Source of the DNA: Treponema sp.
GTDB lineage: Bacteria > Spirochaetota > Spirochaetia > Treponematales > Breznakiellaceae
Reading direction: 5' to 3'
DNA length: 64,000 bases
Assembly: GCA_009777735.1 (NCBI GenBank)
Contig: WRLF01000001.1
Location: forward strand, 62,001 to 126,000
The notes below the pieces were generated by a model, which ran no database searches, had not been told where the DNA came from, and saw only the letters and a program-made list of their open reading frames with translations. The position numbers and the translations under genes were made by a program. Shown here one piece after another: positions 17,873 to 26,926 of this stretch; within the stretch, counting starts at the first letter, position 1, and each line of letters starts with the position of its first letter.

Positions 17873-17898
17873 TATCGGGGAAATCCAAAAACCCGATA
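17873..17898. promoter_or_regulatory. Inverted repeat upstream of nifS
   Basis: Perfect 7-bp arms TATCGGG (17873-17879) and CCCGATA (17892-17898) around a 12-nt loop, 45 bp before the nifS ATG, in the 132-bp gap between nifS and a divergent membrane-protein gene. It could be an operator for the Fe-S operon; no regulator is identified. Confidence 0.3.
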
Positions 17899-17960
17899 CG
17901 GCGGATAAGGCTTGAAATTAATTGAATTATTTGTTCTGATTATAAAAAGGCAGAGAAAAT

Positions 17961-18416
17961 ATGATAAAGAAAATGATTACCTATATTTTATTATTTGGAT
18001 ATATATTAACAGGATTTTTTGATGGTTTATTACACGGTAAAACATCTTATTCATCAATAATGGGAATGGATGTAAACAGGGTTTATTTTTATACTTTCTT
18101 TTTATTGATAATAGGCTGTTGGCTTCTTTATAATAAATGGTTTGTGGGGATTGGATTTATAACCCTGGCTACATTCAGCTCTTATTTTTTTGAATATTTA
18201 TTATTGCATAATTATTTTGCATCCATAATGATATATATCGGAATAATAATAGATATAATTATTATGAAAAAATTGAAACTGCTGATACCCTTTGCCATAA
18301 TAGGAATAATACAAGGCGTTGCATTTCAAACTCCCTGGTTAAACCATTATATGGTTGGGATAATGGAATTCCTGGCTTTATGCATAGGATCCGTTATCGT
18401 TGTAAATAATATATGA
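17961..18416 (+). CDS. AT-rich multi-spanning membrane protein
   Basis: 151 residues, mostly hydrophobic, with about five predicted membrane segments (for example YILLFGYILTGFFDG, FLLIIGCWLLYN, IMIYIGIIIDIIIM). AGGCAGAGA lies before the ATG. No family was recognised. Base composition is much richer in AT than in both flanks, and the codons favour ATA and TTA, which suggests transfer. It is a lone plus-strand gene between two minus-strand operons. Confidence 0.6.
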   Translation: MIKKMITYILLFGYILTGFFDGLLHGKTSYSSIMGMDVNRVYFYTFFLLIIGCWLLYNKWFVGIGFITLATFSSYFFEYLLLHNYFASIMIYIGIIIDIIIMKKLKLLIPFAIIGIIQGVAFQTPWLNHYMVGIMEFLALCIGSVIVVNNI

Positions 18417-18441
18417 TGACGTTTCTCACTGATCCCGATAA

Positions 18442-19665
18442 TCATAATGAAGGCGTATCTACATCCCTCTGCGACCATTCAGCCATTACCTTGTCAATGT
18501 CCTTGACAATTTTCGGATCAATCTTGCCGTTATCCGCCATTTCGTTGAGGATAGCCATGGTCTCATCATGAGTACGCTGGGTATGATAAGGGCGTTTTTC
18601 ACTGACTGCCTGGTAAATATCGATGCAGGCCATAAGCCGGGAGTTGAAATCCAGATCTGCGGCATTTTTTCTAAGCGGGTAACCTGAACCGTCCAGTTTT
18701 TCGTGATGGTTCGATGCCCATTCGGTAATCGGGCCTAATCCTTCCATTTCGCTTAACAACGATCTTGTTTGAACAATGTGTCCCTGAATAATTTTATATT
18801 CTTCATCGTTGAGTTTTCCCGGTTTGTCCAAAACTTCTGTTGGAATAGCCAGCTTGCCTATATCATGCAGGGCGGCTGCCAGATACATCTGAATTTTTTC
18901 CGTCAGGTCGTAGCTGTAATATTCTGACATTAACCATGAGCGGTTTGCGATTTGCTGTGTATGGATTCCGGTTGATTTTGACTTATAGTCAATGATACGG
19001 GAGACAAGAGCGGCAAAAGGAATAAGCGCCGGATCATGTATATCAATGTTCCACACGGGAAGGCTGCGGCAGACAGTTTCTGTAACATTTTCATTTTTCA
19101 GAGATACAAGCATATCTGTATCCAATATTTCAAGCATGGCGTTTCCGGCGCGTTTTGAAAAACAGCGGTGAATTTGCGATTTAATTTTATTCCTTAAATC
19201 CGGAAGCCCTTCTATAGAAGTGCGTTCTACTTGCCATTCCGCATCTACCATATCCGCTGCTGCAATGATCTCTGCTCCCAACGGGTACTGTCCCTCTGAT
19301 AACTTAAATGGCCCCCTGCCGTCAGCCTGTTCATGGTGATACAGAATGTATCCGTCAATATTTCCGTTAAACGGCAGAATTTCCGCATTGTTCTGACCGA
19401 TTATACAATGTTCGCTGATGTCGGGATCGTCTTCTTCACGCCCCTCTTTCAGCAGAATGTATTCTGTCAAAGCATTGTCATGCAGTAAGGCGCAGGAAAC
19501 CAGATCAGAAACCTCCGGATCGGACATACCCAGATACCGCCCCATTGCCGCACATAAAACCGCAATCCGCTTACCGTGATTCGTTGTTACTCCCAGAAAG
19601 GTTATTTCAACCATATCCAGAGCCCGGGCAATTACTTGAATAAGCGAGTCCATACGTAAAATCAT
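18442..19665 (-). CDS. HD-GYP phosphodiesterase with a degenerate second copy
   Basis: 407 residues in two halves. The C-terminal half is an HD-GYP domain: LHDIGKLAIPTEVLDKPGKL, NHHEKLDGSGYP and a metal-site stretch CIDIYQAV. The N-terminal half repeats the layout with changed residues (LLHDNALTEYIL, YHHEQADGRGPF, AAADMVDAEW), so it looks like a decayed copy. It probably hydrolyses c-di-GMP in the cytoplasm. The ATG overlaps the end of ddl by 4 nt. Confidence 0.85.
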   Translation of the reverse strand: MILRMDSLIQVIARALDMVEITFLGVTTNHGKRIAVLCAAMGRYLGMSDPEVSDLVSCALLHDNALTEYILLKEGREEDDPDISEHCIIGQNNAEILPFNGNIDGYILYHHEQADGRGPFKLSEGQYPLGAEIIAAADMVDAEWQVERTSIEGLPDLRNKIKSQIHRCFSKRAGNAMLEILDTDMLVSLKNENVTETVCRSLPVWNIDIHDPALIPFAALVSRIIDYKSKSTGIHTQQIANRSWLMSEYYSYDLTEKIQMYLAAALHDIGKLAIPTEVLDKPGKLNDEEYKIIQGHIVQTRSLLSEMEGLGPITEWASNHHEKLDGSGYPLRKNAADLDFNSRLMACIDIYQAVSEKRPYHTQRTHDETMAILNEMADNGKIDPKIVKDIDKVMAEWSQRDVDTPSL

Positions 19666-20735
19666 GTGTTCCTTTCCATTGCCAGTTCTATCAGGCGGCT
19701 AATGAGTTCGGTATATCCAATACCACTTGCTTCCCAGAGTTTTGGGTACATACTGATTTTTGTGAAACCCGGCATGGTGTTTATTTCGTTGACAAGCAGT
19801 TCGCCGTTTTCTTTAAGAAAAAAATCAACCCGTGCAAGCCCTTCACAACACAGGGTTTGAAATACTTTTACGGTAAGTTCCTGTACACGCTTTTGACAGG
19901 CACTGTCCAACTGTGCGGGAATTTCCAGCCTGGCACCGTCTTTGTCAAGGTACTTGGCATCATACGAATAAAAATCATGGGTAGGGATGATTTCGCCGGG
20001 AACAGAGGCGGCGGGGTTTTCATTGCCCAGTACGGCACATTCAATCTCTCGTCCCCGAATGCATTCTTCGATAAGAATCTTGGTATCATACTGAAATGCT
20101 TCCTGCATTGCAGCGGAAAATTCCGCTTCACTGTATGCTTTACTTATCCCCACCGAAGATCCCATGTTTGCCGGTTTGACAAAAATCGGGCTGCCAAGCA
20201 TGGCTATAATTTCTGCATAAGACGGGATCGGTTCGTGCGATTGTACGGTACAGAATTTGCCGACAGGAATGCCCGCTTCTCGAAGGAGCCGCTTCATCAC
20301 ATTCTTGTCCATACCGACAGCAGATCCCAAAACACCTGCGCCAACAAAGGGAATGCCTGCAAGCTTCAACAGGCCCTGCACCGTGCCGTCCTCACCAAAA
20401 GGGCCATGGAGTATGGGGAAGACAACATCGACATTTGTACCGGCTGATGACAACACGGGCGTGCAGAGTACACCACGGCTTTCGGGAATAAGGGCAATAG
20501 CTTCTCCGGCATTGTTCAGGCTGATACGGCGCGGGTCATCGGTGTTCAGCAGTGAGGAGAAATCACCTGTTGAGCGCCATGTCCCGTCCTTGCCTATACC
20601 GATAAGCAGCGGTTCAAACCTGCGTCGGTCAATGGCTTCGTACACATTTTTTGCCGACTGCAATGAAACTTCATGCTCCGCCGATTTGCCGCCAAAGAGA
20701 ATGCCCACCGTAATTTTTGCATCACCGAAATTCAT
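19662..20735 (-). CDS. ddl: D-alanine--D-alanine ligase
   Basis: 357 residues. ATP-grasp ligase: N-terminal VGILFGGKSAEHEVSLQSA, PILHGPFGEDGTVQGLLKL, VKPANMGSSVGISKA, the metal-binding NEINTMPGFT and a normal C-terminus. It joins two D-alanines for the peptidoglycan stem peptide. The arrangement of -10 and ATG suggests a leaderless transcript. It leads a two-gene unit with the HD-GYP gene. Confidence 0.95.
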   Translation of the reverse strand: MNFGDAKITVGILFGGKSAEHEVSLQSAKNVYEAIDRRRFEPLLIGIGKDGTWRSTGDFSSLLNTDDPRRISLNNAGEAIALIPESRGVLCTPVLSSAGTNVDVVFPILHGPFGEDGTVQGLLKLAGIPFVGAGVLGSAVGMDKNVMKRLLREAGIPVGKFCTVQSHEPIPSYAEIIAMLGSPIFVKPANMGSSVGISKAYSEAEFSAAMQEAFQYDTKILIEECIRGREIECAVLGNENPAASVPGEIIPTHDFYSYDAKYLDKDGARLEIPAQLDSACQKRVQELTVKVFQTLCCEGLARVDFFLKENGELLVNEINTMPGFTKISMYPKLWEASGIGYTELISRLIELAMERNT

Positions 20736-20742
20736 ATCTGAC

Positions 20743-20748
20743 AGTATA
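20743..20748 (-). promoter_or_regulatory. -10 box adjacent to the ddl start
   Basis: Minus-strand TATACT (20748-20743), 7 nt before ATG 20735, with no Shine-Dalgarno. The -35 is weak (TACCTA at 17-bp spacing). Confidence 0.4.
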
Positions 20749-20793
20749 CACCATTAACGAAAGAGTAGGTAGAAGGCAAACAGCAATTCGACA

Positions 20794-20822
20794 TTGACAT
20801 TTGCTGATTTAATGTGTATCAT
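20794..20822 (+). promoter_or_regulatory. Promoter of the ABC ATPase gene
   Basis: TTGACA (20794-20799), 17-bp spacer, TATCAT (20817-20822). The leader is about 30 nt and contains GGGAGG before ATG 20859, so this transcript is conventional. Confidence 0.65.
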
Positions 20823-20858
20823 GATAAGTATAAAATAACCCTATAGGGAGGCCAGCGT

Positions 20859-21965
20859 ATGGCAAAAGTTGAATTGAAAGGAATTGGAAAGGTGTATGAC
20901 GGCGGTGTTCGGGCTGCGGAAGATGTCAACATCACTATCGAGGACAAGGAATTTGTCGTTCTTGTCGGACCCTCGGGCTGCGGGAAGTCCACCACTCTCC
21001 GCATGGTTGCCGGACTTGAGGACATTACGGAAGGCGAACTGTACATCGACGGTGAGTTGATGAACGATGTTCCCCCAAAAGACCGGAATATCGCCATGGT
21101 ATTCCAAAACTACGCCCTGTATCCCCACATGAGCGTCTATGAAAATATGGCATTCGGCCTGCGGATAAAAAAAGTGCCCAAAGATGAAATTGACCGGCGG
21201 GTCAAAGACGCGGCAAAAATCCTTGATATCGAGAAGTTCCTTGATCGCAAGCCAAAAGCCCTTTCCGGCGGCCAGAGACAGCGTGTCGCGGTCGGGCGGG
21301 CAATTGTCCGCAATCCCAAGGTTTTCCTTTTTGACGAGCCTCTTTCAAACCTTGACGCAAAGCTCCGCGTTCAGATGCGGGCAGAACTTTCCGGTCTGCA
21401 CCTGCGCCTCAATGCCACCATGATCTACGTTACCCATGACCAGGTAGAAGCCATGACCATGGCAAACAAAATTGTTGTTATGAAAGACGGTTTTGTGCAG
21501 CAGATAGGTTCTCCCCTGTACCTGTACAATAACCCGATAAACAAATTTGTCGCAGGATTTATCGGTTCCCCGCCCATGAACTTCCTTACCGTTAAGGTAC
21601 TTGAAGAAGGCAGTTCAATTGTATTGGACGAAGGCTCTTTCAAAGTTAAACCGGACGCTTCTCATGTCTCTTACCTCAAGGAATTTGTCGGCAAGGAAAT
21701 TTTCTTCGGCATACGCCCGGAGGATATGACATATACCGAGGCCAGCGGAAACAACAGTTTTGCCACAAAAGTAACCGTGGTTGAGCCGTTGGGCGCGGAT
21801 ATACACCTCTGGCTTACCACCGGCACTCAACCCCTGGTAGCACGCACCGAGCCGAACCATGATTTCAAAGTTGGCGAGACTGCAAAATTCATCCCCAGGA
21901 TGGAGAAAGCCCGGTATTTCAACCGGGAAACAGAACTGGCAATCCTGCCCGGACCGCCTCAGTGA
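20859..21965 (+). CDS. Sugar ABC transporter ATP-binding protein (MalK/UgpC/MsmX family)
   Basis: 368 residues. Walker A GPSGCGKST, Q-loop MVFQNYALYPHMSVYENMAF, signature LSGGQRQRVAVGRAI, Walker B VFLFDEPLSNLDAKLR, switch His in YVTHDQVEAMT. The C-terminal 130 residues are the regulatory OB-like domain of the MalK group. No permease or binding-protein gene lies nearby, consistent with a shared ATPase (MsmX-like) that serves several sugar importers. GGGAGG lies before the ATG. Confidence 0.93.
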   Translation: MAKVELKGIGKVYDGGVRAAEDVNITIEDKEFVVLVGPSGCGKSTTLRMVAGLEDITEGELYIDGELMNDVPPKDRNIAMVFQNYALYPHMSVYENMAFGLRIKKVPKDEIDRRVKDAAKILDIEKFLDRKPKALSGGQRQRVAVGRAIVRNPKVFLFDEPLSNLDAKLRVQMRAELSGLHLRLNATMIYVTHDQVEAMTMANKIVVMKDGFVQQIGSPLYLYNNPINKFVAGFIGSPPMNFLTVKVLEEGSSIVLDEGSFKVKPDASHVSYLKEFVGKEIFFGIRPEDMTYTEASGNNSFATKVTVVEPLGADIHLWLTTGTQPLVARTEPNHDFKVGETAKFIPRMEKARYFNRETELAILPGPPQ

Positions 21966-21972
21966 TAAGATA

Positions 21973-23856
21973 GTGGACGAAAACCATCCTTTTTCCTCAT
22001 TTGGGCTGTCAGACACCATGCTGGCAGCCATTAACCGCAAGGGATGGACTGTTCCAAGCTCAATACAAAGCATTGCCCTGCCCCGGCTGCTTGCCGATGA
22101 AGGACACTGTATCGTCAAAGCGCGAACGGGAACGGGAAAAACCGCCGCTTTTGGCATCCCCCTTATCGAAAGGCTTAATCAGGCAGGACATGCTCCGCGT
22201 GCGTTAATTCTTGCCCCAACACGTGAACTTGCCCTCCAGGTATCAAGGGAGATTGCCTCGCTGGTAACGGGCAACTATCCCCGGGTAATCGCCGTTTACG
22301 GGGGTGCATCCATCAGGAATCAGATACTCGACCTGCGGCGGGGTACTGAAATTGTGGTGGGAACACCGGGCCGCGTTATGGACCTTATGGAACGGAAAGC
22401 TCTCGATCTGGCGGCGGTGGACTGGTTCATTCTTGACGAAGCCGATGAAATGCTGGACATGGGCTTTTTTGAAGATGTTGAAAAAATCCTTGCCTCTGTC
22501 AAAACAGACGAACGGGACCGCCTTCAGGCAGAAGGAAAAGTGCGCCACCTCCACATAGCTTTATTTTCCGCCACAATGCCCGAGCCAATTTTAAAGGTGG
22601 TGCGAAAACACATCGGCGATGCCGAGATAATCGTGGATTCCGCACCGGAAGACGAGAAACCCCTGGTGGATCAGTTTTGCCTCATTGTTAAACGAGAAGA
22701 TAAACTTGAGGCCCTCAGGCGGATAATAGACAGCGCCGCCGAATTTTACGGACTTATTTTTTGCGCGACAAAGGTAGAAACCGATGAGCTTGCCCGGCGG
22801 CTTGTTGAAGCAGGGTATCCTGCTGAGGCTATCCACGGCGACCTTTCACAGGAAATTCGCGAACGTACCTTGCGGCGGTTCCGCCTGCGCCAACGGCACC
22901 GCAGCGCCGCCAATGCTGCTGCATCGATCAGTGAACCGGCAATTCTCGCTGCCACTGATGTCGCGGCACGGGGGTTAGATATCGAAAACCTCAGCCATGT
23001 TATCAACTGGGACCTTCCCGGTGACCGTGAGACCTATCTGCACCGTATTGGCAGAACAGCCCGTGCGGGGAGGCGCGGCATAGCGATCAGCTTTGCCACA
23101 CCCGGCGAGCGTTACCGGATACGCCAGTATTCAAAGATGATCGAAAAAAACCTGGGCAGCGGCATTCAATGGCTCAAGGTTCCGTCAGTTAAGGCAGTGA
23201 TGAAAGCCCTGCGCCGCCGGATTGCTTCAGCAGCCATTGCCGCATTACCCGAACAGCCGGAAATGTCCCCTGAGATTCTGCCGGAAGAAATGCCGAACGA
23301 AGCGTCTCCCTTCCTGGACAAGGTCTGCCGTAACCTCATTGAGCGGCTGGGAGCAGAAAAAGCAGTCGAAGCCCTTGTTTCGCTGAGTTACGGTAAACTC
23401 TTTGATCCGGCACGCTACAGCCCCATAACTGAATTTCCCGAAGAAGATTTTAACGACCATAGCATAAGCGCCAAAAGCGGCAGCAAAGGCGCAGGCAGAG
23501 GCCGTTCGTTCACAAGCGCCCGGGGAGATGATCGCCGGCACAGACAGCATGGCCATGGGGGAAAACGCGGACGTTTTGGCCGGTTTTCCGGCGGGGATTC
23601 CGGCGGCACAGAAGAATTTTCACGGGTGTATGTAGGCCAGGGACGGCAGCACGGGCTGGGAGCCAGGGAAATTGCGAACCTGTTGATGCGGGCCGGTGGC
23701 GTTCCGGGGCGGTTAGTTGATGAAATTGTAATGAAAGACTACTGTTCTTTTGCAACCCTGCCGGCCGATGCAGCCCGTAAAGCCTGCTCATTTTCCCGCA
23801 ATGACCAGCAAAATCCGGTCATACGCATGGCTCGGGCTGCAGAACAGGTAAAATAA
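21973..23856 (+). CDS. DEAD-box RNA helicase with DbpA-type C-terminal domain
   Basis: 627 residues from GTG 21973; the alternative ATG 22018 would cut the Q-motif (FSSFGLSD). Motif I ARTGTGKTAAF, Ia PTRELALQV, II ILDEADEMLDMGFF, III SATMP, then the helicase C-domain (FCATKVETDELARRL, ATDVAARGLDIE, HRIGRTARAGRRG). After a Gly/Arg/Ser-rich linker comes a DbpA-like RNA-binding domain (SRVYVGQGRQHGLGAREIAN). It acts in RNA or ribosome remodelling. The start is only 8 nt after the ABC gene. Confidence 0.88.
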   Translation: MDENHPFSSFGLSDTMLAAINRKGWTVPSSIQSIALPRLLADEGHCIVKARTGTGKTAAFGIPLIERLNQAGHAPRALILAPTRELALQVSREIASLVTGNYPRVIAVYGGASIRNQILDLRRGTEIVVGTPGRVMDLMERKALDLAAVDWFILDEADEMLDMGFFEDVEKILASVKTDERDRLQAEGKVRHLHIALFSATMPEPILKVVRKHIGDAEIIVDSAPEDEKPLVDQFCLIVKREDKLEALRRIIDSAAEFYGLIFCATKVETDELARRLVEAGYPAEAIHGDLSQEIRERTLRRFRLRQRHRSAANAAASISEPAILAATDVAARGLDIENLSHVINWDLPGDRETYLHRIGRTARAGRRGIAISFATPGERYRIRQYSKMIEKNLGSGIQWLKVPSVKAVMKALRRRIASAAIAALPEQPEMSPEILPEEMPNEASPFLDKVCRNLIERLGAEKAVEALVSLSYGKLFDPARYSPITEFPEEDFNDHSISAKSGSKGAGRGRSFTSARGDDRRHRQHGHGGKRGRFGRFSGGDSGGTEEFSRVYVGQGRQHGLGAREIANLLMRAGGVPGRLVDEIVMKDYCSFATLPADAARKACSFSRNDQQNPVIRMARAAEQVK

Positions 23857-23909
23857 TGCCTTTTTTTGCTAAAATTTTCATTTTTTTCATATATTTTCCA
23901 GATATTTTC

Positions 23910-23938
23910 TTGACATTTCGGAAAATTTAAACGATACT
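23910..23938 (+). promoter_or_regulatory. Promoter placing the start site at the M23 gene ATG
   Basis: TTGACA (23910-23915), 17-bp spacer, GATACT (23933-23938), then 6 nt to ATG 23945. The predicted start site falls on the A of ATG; no Shine-Dalgarno. Confidence 0.65.
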
Positions 23939-23944
23939 GTATAC

Positions 23945-24970
23945 ATGGCTCAGATTCACGAGTATAAAAGACTCGAGAATAGTATAGTAAACAGCATAAA
24001 AAAAGCCGTTATAACTGTTGGAAATGGAATTAAACAGGCACTGCAAACTGCGGGGCGTTTTCTTACCCATCGGTATACTGTGGTTTTTGTTCCTCACTCT
24101 GAAAAAAAGGTGTACAACCTTCATGTGACTGCCCTGTCACTAATCTGCTTTATTTTGATTGCAACAGGTGTTATTGGGGCTTTTTTCTGGTATGGTACTG
24201 CAAATAATGCAACTCAAACTATTATTACCGGTACGGATAGCCGTATAGAACAGCTGCAAGGGAACCTGGATCAGTTTCGATATGAGACAGAACAGCTTTT
24301 ACGGGTAATTCAGAGCTTTCAAAGCACCATGTCGGGCCCCCTCGGCGCCATCGGTTCGGATATTACCACCCAGCGTTCACTCAGCGGCGATTTGGGTTCT
24401 TTTACGAACATACGGGAAACCCCCGAAGGTGTACTACCGGAAATTGAAGAACTCAGGAAACTTACCGCTTATTTTTCTTCACTTGAAGAACCAATCCGGG
24501 ACATTGGCGGTATAATCCGCTCCCAAAGCACATTGCTGACCGACATCCCCAGTGCATGGCCGGTTCAGGGCGGAGCCGGGCGAATTTCTATGTATTTTGG
24601 CAATAATATTAACCCCTTTACCGGGCAATACTATCTCCACAGAGGGGTAGATATTTCAACGGGTCGACACGGCGATCCGCTCATTGCCACTGCCAACGGA
24701 ACGATTGCTACCATAGACTACGCGCCCGATTATGGTATTTACATTATTATCAGGCACAAGCATGGTTATTTCACCCGTTATGCACATATGCACCGTGTCA
24801 ATGTAAGGCTAGGGCAGCAAGTACAACAGGGTGATGTGATTGGCTATATTGGCAGTACCGGCCTGTCAACCGGACCGCATGTTCATTATGAAGTCCAGTT
24901 AGGATCGGATATTGTCGATCCATATACCTATCTTATTACCCGTTCCAGAACCGCAAGGCCGGGACGTTAG
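23945..24970 (+). CDS. M23 family murein endopeptidase, membrane-anchored
   Basis: 341 residues. A cytoplasmic tail (about 55 residues) and one membrane segment (about residues 63-82) precede a coiled-coil linker and the LytM/M23 domain at about 215-330. Zinc ligands: HRGVD, YAHMHRV, HVHYEV. It cleaves peptidoglycan cross-links. It heads a group with bactofilin 10 nt downstream, a pairing known to shape helical or curved cells in several bacteria. Confidence 0.9.
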   Translation: MAQIHEYKRLENSIVNSIKKAVITVGNGIKQALQTAGRFLTHRYTVVFVPHSEKKVYNLHVTALSLICFILIATGVIGAFFWYGTANNATQTIITGTDSRIEQLQGNLDQFRYETEQLLRVIQSFQSTMSGPLGAIGSDITTQRSLSGDLGSFTNIRETPEGVLPEIEELRKLTAYFSSLEEPIRDIGGIIRSQSTLLTDIPSAWPVQGGAGRISMYFGNNINPFTGQYYLHRGVDISTGRHGDPLIATANGTIATIDYAPDYGIYIIIRHKHGYFTRYAHMHRVNVRLGQQVQQGDVIGYIGSTGLSTGPHVHYEVQLGSDIVDPYTYLITRSRTARPGR

Positions 24971-24980
24971 CAGGGTGTCT

Positions 24981-25412
24981 ATGCCTGGCGGCAGATACGA
25001 CTTCTCCATCAACACCATTATCGGTCCCAATACCAGCCTGAAAGGGGATATTGAAACAGGGGGTTTTACCCGTATTGACGGCAGCATCATGGGAAATGTG
25101 CAAGCTGCCGGCAGGATTATAATCGGTGAGCGGGCACGGTTAAAAAGTGATGTCAACGGCACGGCAATTACCATTGGCGGAGTAGTTTTTGGCAATGTGA
25201 TTGCCAGCGAATCATTAACGATCCTGTCCACCGCGCTGGTAATGGGCGATATTATCACCCGTCGGATCAAAGCGGAAGACGGCTGCCTAATCCATGGCAG
25301 AGTGCTTGTATGTCCCGATAATGAAAGCTGGGAACAAACTGTCAGCGAACACCGTGACGCGCAAGGAGTCAAATTAGCGCTGCCTGTTTTTACCAAAAAC
25401 ACAAACTCCTAG
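24981..25412 (+). CDS. Bactofilin
   Basis: 143 residues from ATG 24981 (AGGG 5 nt upstream); a longer frame exists upstream but overlaps the M23 gene. The DUF583 beta-helix core has the usual repeats (GPNTSLKGDIETGGFTRIDG, then GSIMGNVQAAGRIIIGERAR). It polymerises without nucleotide and scaffolds cell-wall enzymes. Next to the M23 peptidase, it probably localises that enzyme. Confidence 0.88.
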   Translation: MPGGRYDFSINTIIGPNTSLKGDIETGGFTRIDGSIMGNVQAAGRIIIGERARLKSDVNGTAITIGGVVFGNVIASESLTILSTALVMGDIITRRIKAEDGCLIHGRVLVCPDNESWEQTVSEHRDAQGVKLALPVFTKNTNS

Positions 25413-25429
25413 CTTGGGGAAGGGCAACC

Positions 25430-25978
25430 ATGGCAAAAGTTGACACCGAAGTTCAATCTCTGTTAATGAACCCCTCCGCATTTACCCAGGTAAAAGATAA
25501 TAAAAAAACCAAGGGGACGATGCGCAGCGGCAAAACGGAATTTTCCCGAATTTTCGAGGAAATCCGGGGTAAAACCGCCGATGAACTTGGTCCGGTAAAA
25601 GATCTTCCGGTTTCAGAAGAAACCCTCAACAACCTGATGGACGATGTACGCAGCGCCGGGGATACCCTGCGAAAAAGACCGTTACAAGATGAGATTATCC
25701 GCTATAAACAGGCAGTACGCAATTTTATGCACTATGTAGTAAATAACTGCTACAGCCTGGATCATGAAACCGGAATCCCCAAGAAATTTAAATACGGTTA
25801 TAAAGGCCCGCGCAATACTTTAGAGGCAGACAGACAAATCACCTACACGAAGATTCAAGTTATTGATAAAAAACTGGAGGACCTGGCTGCCATGCTTCTT
25901 ACCAGTCAGATGCAGCAACTGGAAATAGCTTCACGCCTTGAGGAAATCAAGGGACTTCTGGTAGACTTAATGCAATAA
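25430..25978 (+). CDS. YaaR family protein (DUF327)
   Basis: 182 residues, helical. Features: FSRIFEEIRGKTADELGPVK, then QDEIIRYKQAVRNFMHYVVN and, near the end, MLLTSQMQQLEIASRLEEIK. YaaR proteins sit next to YaaT (RicT) in Firmicutes; their biochemical role is not defined. Here the same neighbour follows 9 nt downstream. GGGGAAGG precedes the ATG. Confidence 0.75.
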   Translation: MAKVDTEVQSLLMNPSAFTQVKDNKKTKGTMRSGKTEFSRIFEEIRGKTADELGPVKDLPVSEETLNNLMDDVRSAGDTLRKRPLQDEIIRYKQAVRNFMHYVVNNCYSLDHETGIPKKFKYGYKGPRNTLEADRQITYTKIQVIDKKLEDLAAMLLTSQMQQLEIASRLEEIKGLLVDLMQ

Positions 25979-25987
25979 GAGATAACC

Positions 25988-26905
25988 ATGAGTAATGATT
26001 TTGATGATGAGGACATTTCCCTTCTTGAAGACAAACCGGAAGAAAGGGAGACCAGTGTTATTGCCGTTAAAGGGCTTGAATCCATTGATCCCGGAACGCC
26101 CATTTACCGTCTGCGGCTTTCTTATTCCCATGAGACATTCCTGGCTATTTACCGGGATGATTCACTCGACCCCGATTCCATGGTGATAGTGCCAACCCGT
26201 TATGGAAAAGATCTTGCCCAGGTGATAGGGCCGGTACGGTGTAAACACAACATTTCGGACATAGTGTGGATTGAACGCTCAGCGACAAAGGAAGATCTGG
26301 ATAAAGCACAGCACAACCGTAACCTTGCAGACAATGCATTTAAAACATGCAGGGAAAAAATCAATAAACACCAGTTGGAGATGAAGCTCGTCCATGTTCA
26401 CTATGTACTGGAAGAACCAAAAATACTTTTTTTCTTCACAGCCGAAAACCGGGTAGATTTCCGGGAACTGGTAAAAGACCTGGTCAGTGTTTTCAAAACC
26501 CGCATAGAACTCCGCCAGATTGGAGTCCGTGACGAAGCACGGGTTGTCAGCGGACTGGGTATCTGCGGACGCGGCTATTGCTGCCATGCCGTTTCCGACA
26601 AACTTAAACCGGTATCGATTAAAATGGCAAAAGATCAAAATCTTTCGTTTAACTCAATGAAAATCTCCGGTCCGTGCGGAAGACTGCTGTGCTGCCTGTC
26701 CTACGAACATACATTCTACAGCGAACAAGTCCGAAAAGTTCCCCAGGAAGGAGTCAAGGTCAGCCACCGCAGCGAAACATGGACAGTTATCGAAGCAAAC
26801 ATGATCACCGGTCAAGTCAGGCTCAACCATAACGATGGCCGCACGATTACACTATCCGCAGACTGTTTTGAACGGGCAGATAACCACTGGCGCACAAAAC
26901 CATAA
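25988..26905 (+). CDS. PSP1-domain protein, RicT/YaaT-like
   Basis: 305 residues. The PSP1 domain has the conserved cysteines GLGICGRGYCCHA and ISGPCGRLLCCLSYEHTFYS. In Bacillus RicT joins RicA and RicF in an Fe-S complex controlling RNA processing by RNase Y. The N-terminal 30 residues are acidic and variable. No RicA or RicF homologue is seen in this window. It follows the yaaR gene by 9 nt. Confidence 0.85.
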   Translation: MSNDFDDEDISLLEDKPEERETSVIAVKGLESIDPGTPIYRLRLSYSHETFLAIYRDDSLDPDSMVIVPTRYGKDLAQVIGPVRCKHNISDIVWIERSATKEDLDKAQHNRNLADNAFKTCREKINKHQLEMKLVHVHYVLEEPKILFFFTAENRVDFRELVKDLVSVFKTRIELRQIGVRDEARVVSGLGICGRGYCCHAVSDKLKPVSIKMAKDQNLSFNSMKISGPCGRLLCCLSYEHTFYSEQVRKVPQEGVKVSHRSETWTVIEANMITGQVRLNHNDGRTITLSADCFERADNHWRTKP

Positions 26906-26926
26906 TGGCGCCAAAAAGGAACCACG

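Noticed and set aside
24899-25402. A 167-codon open frame antisense to bactofilin
   Set aside because: The plus strand encodes a typical bactofilin; this frame has no start signals.
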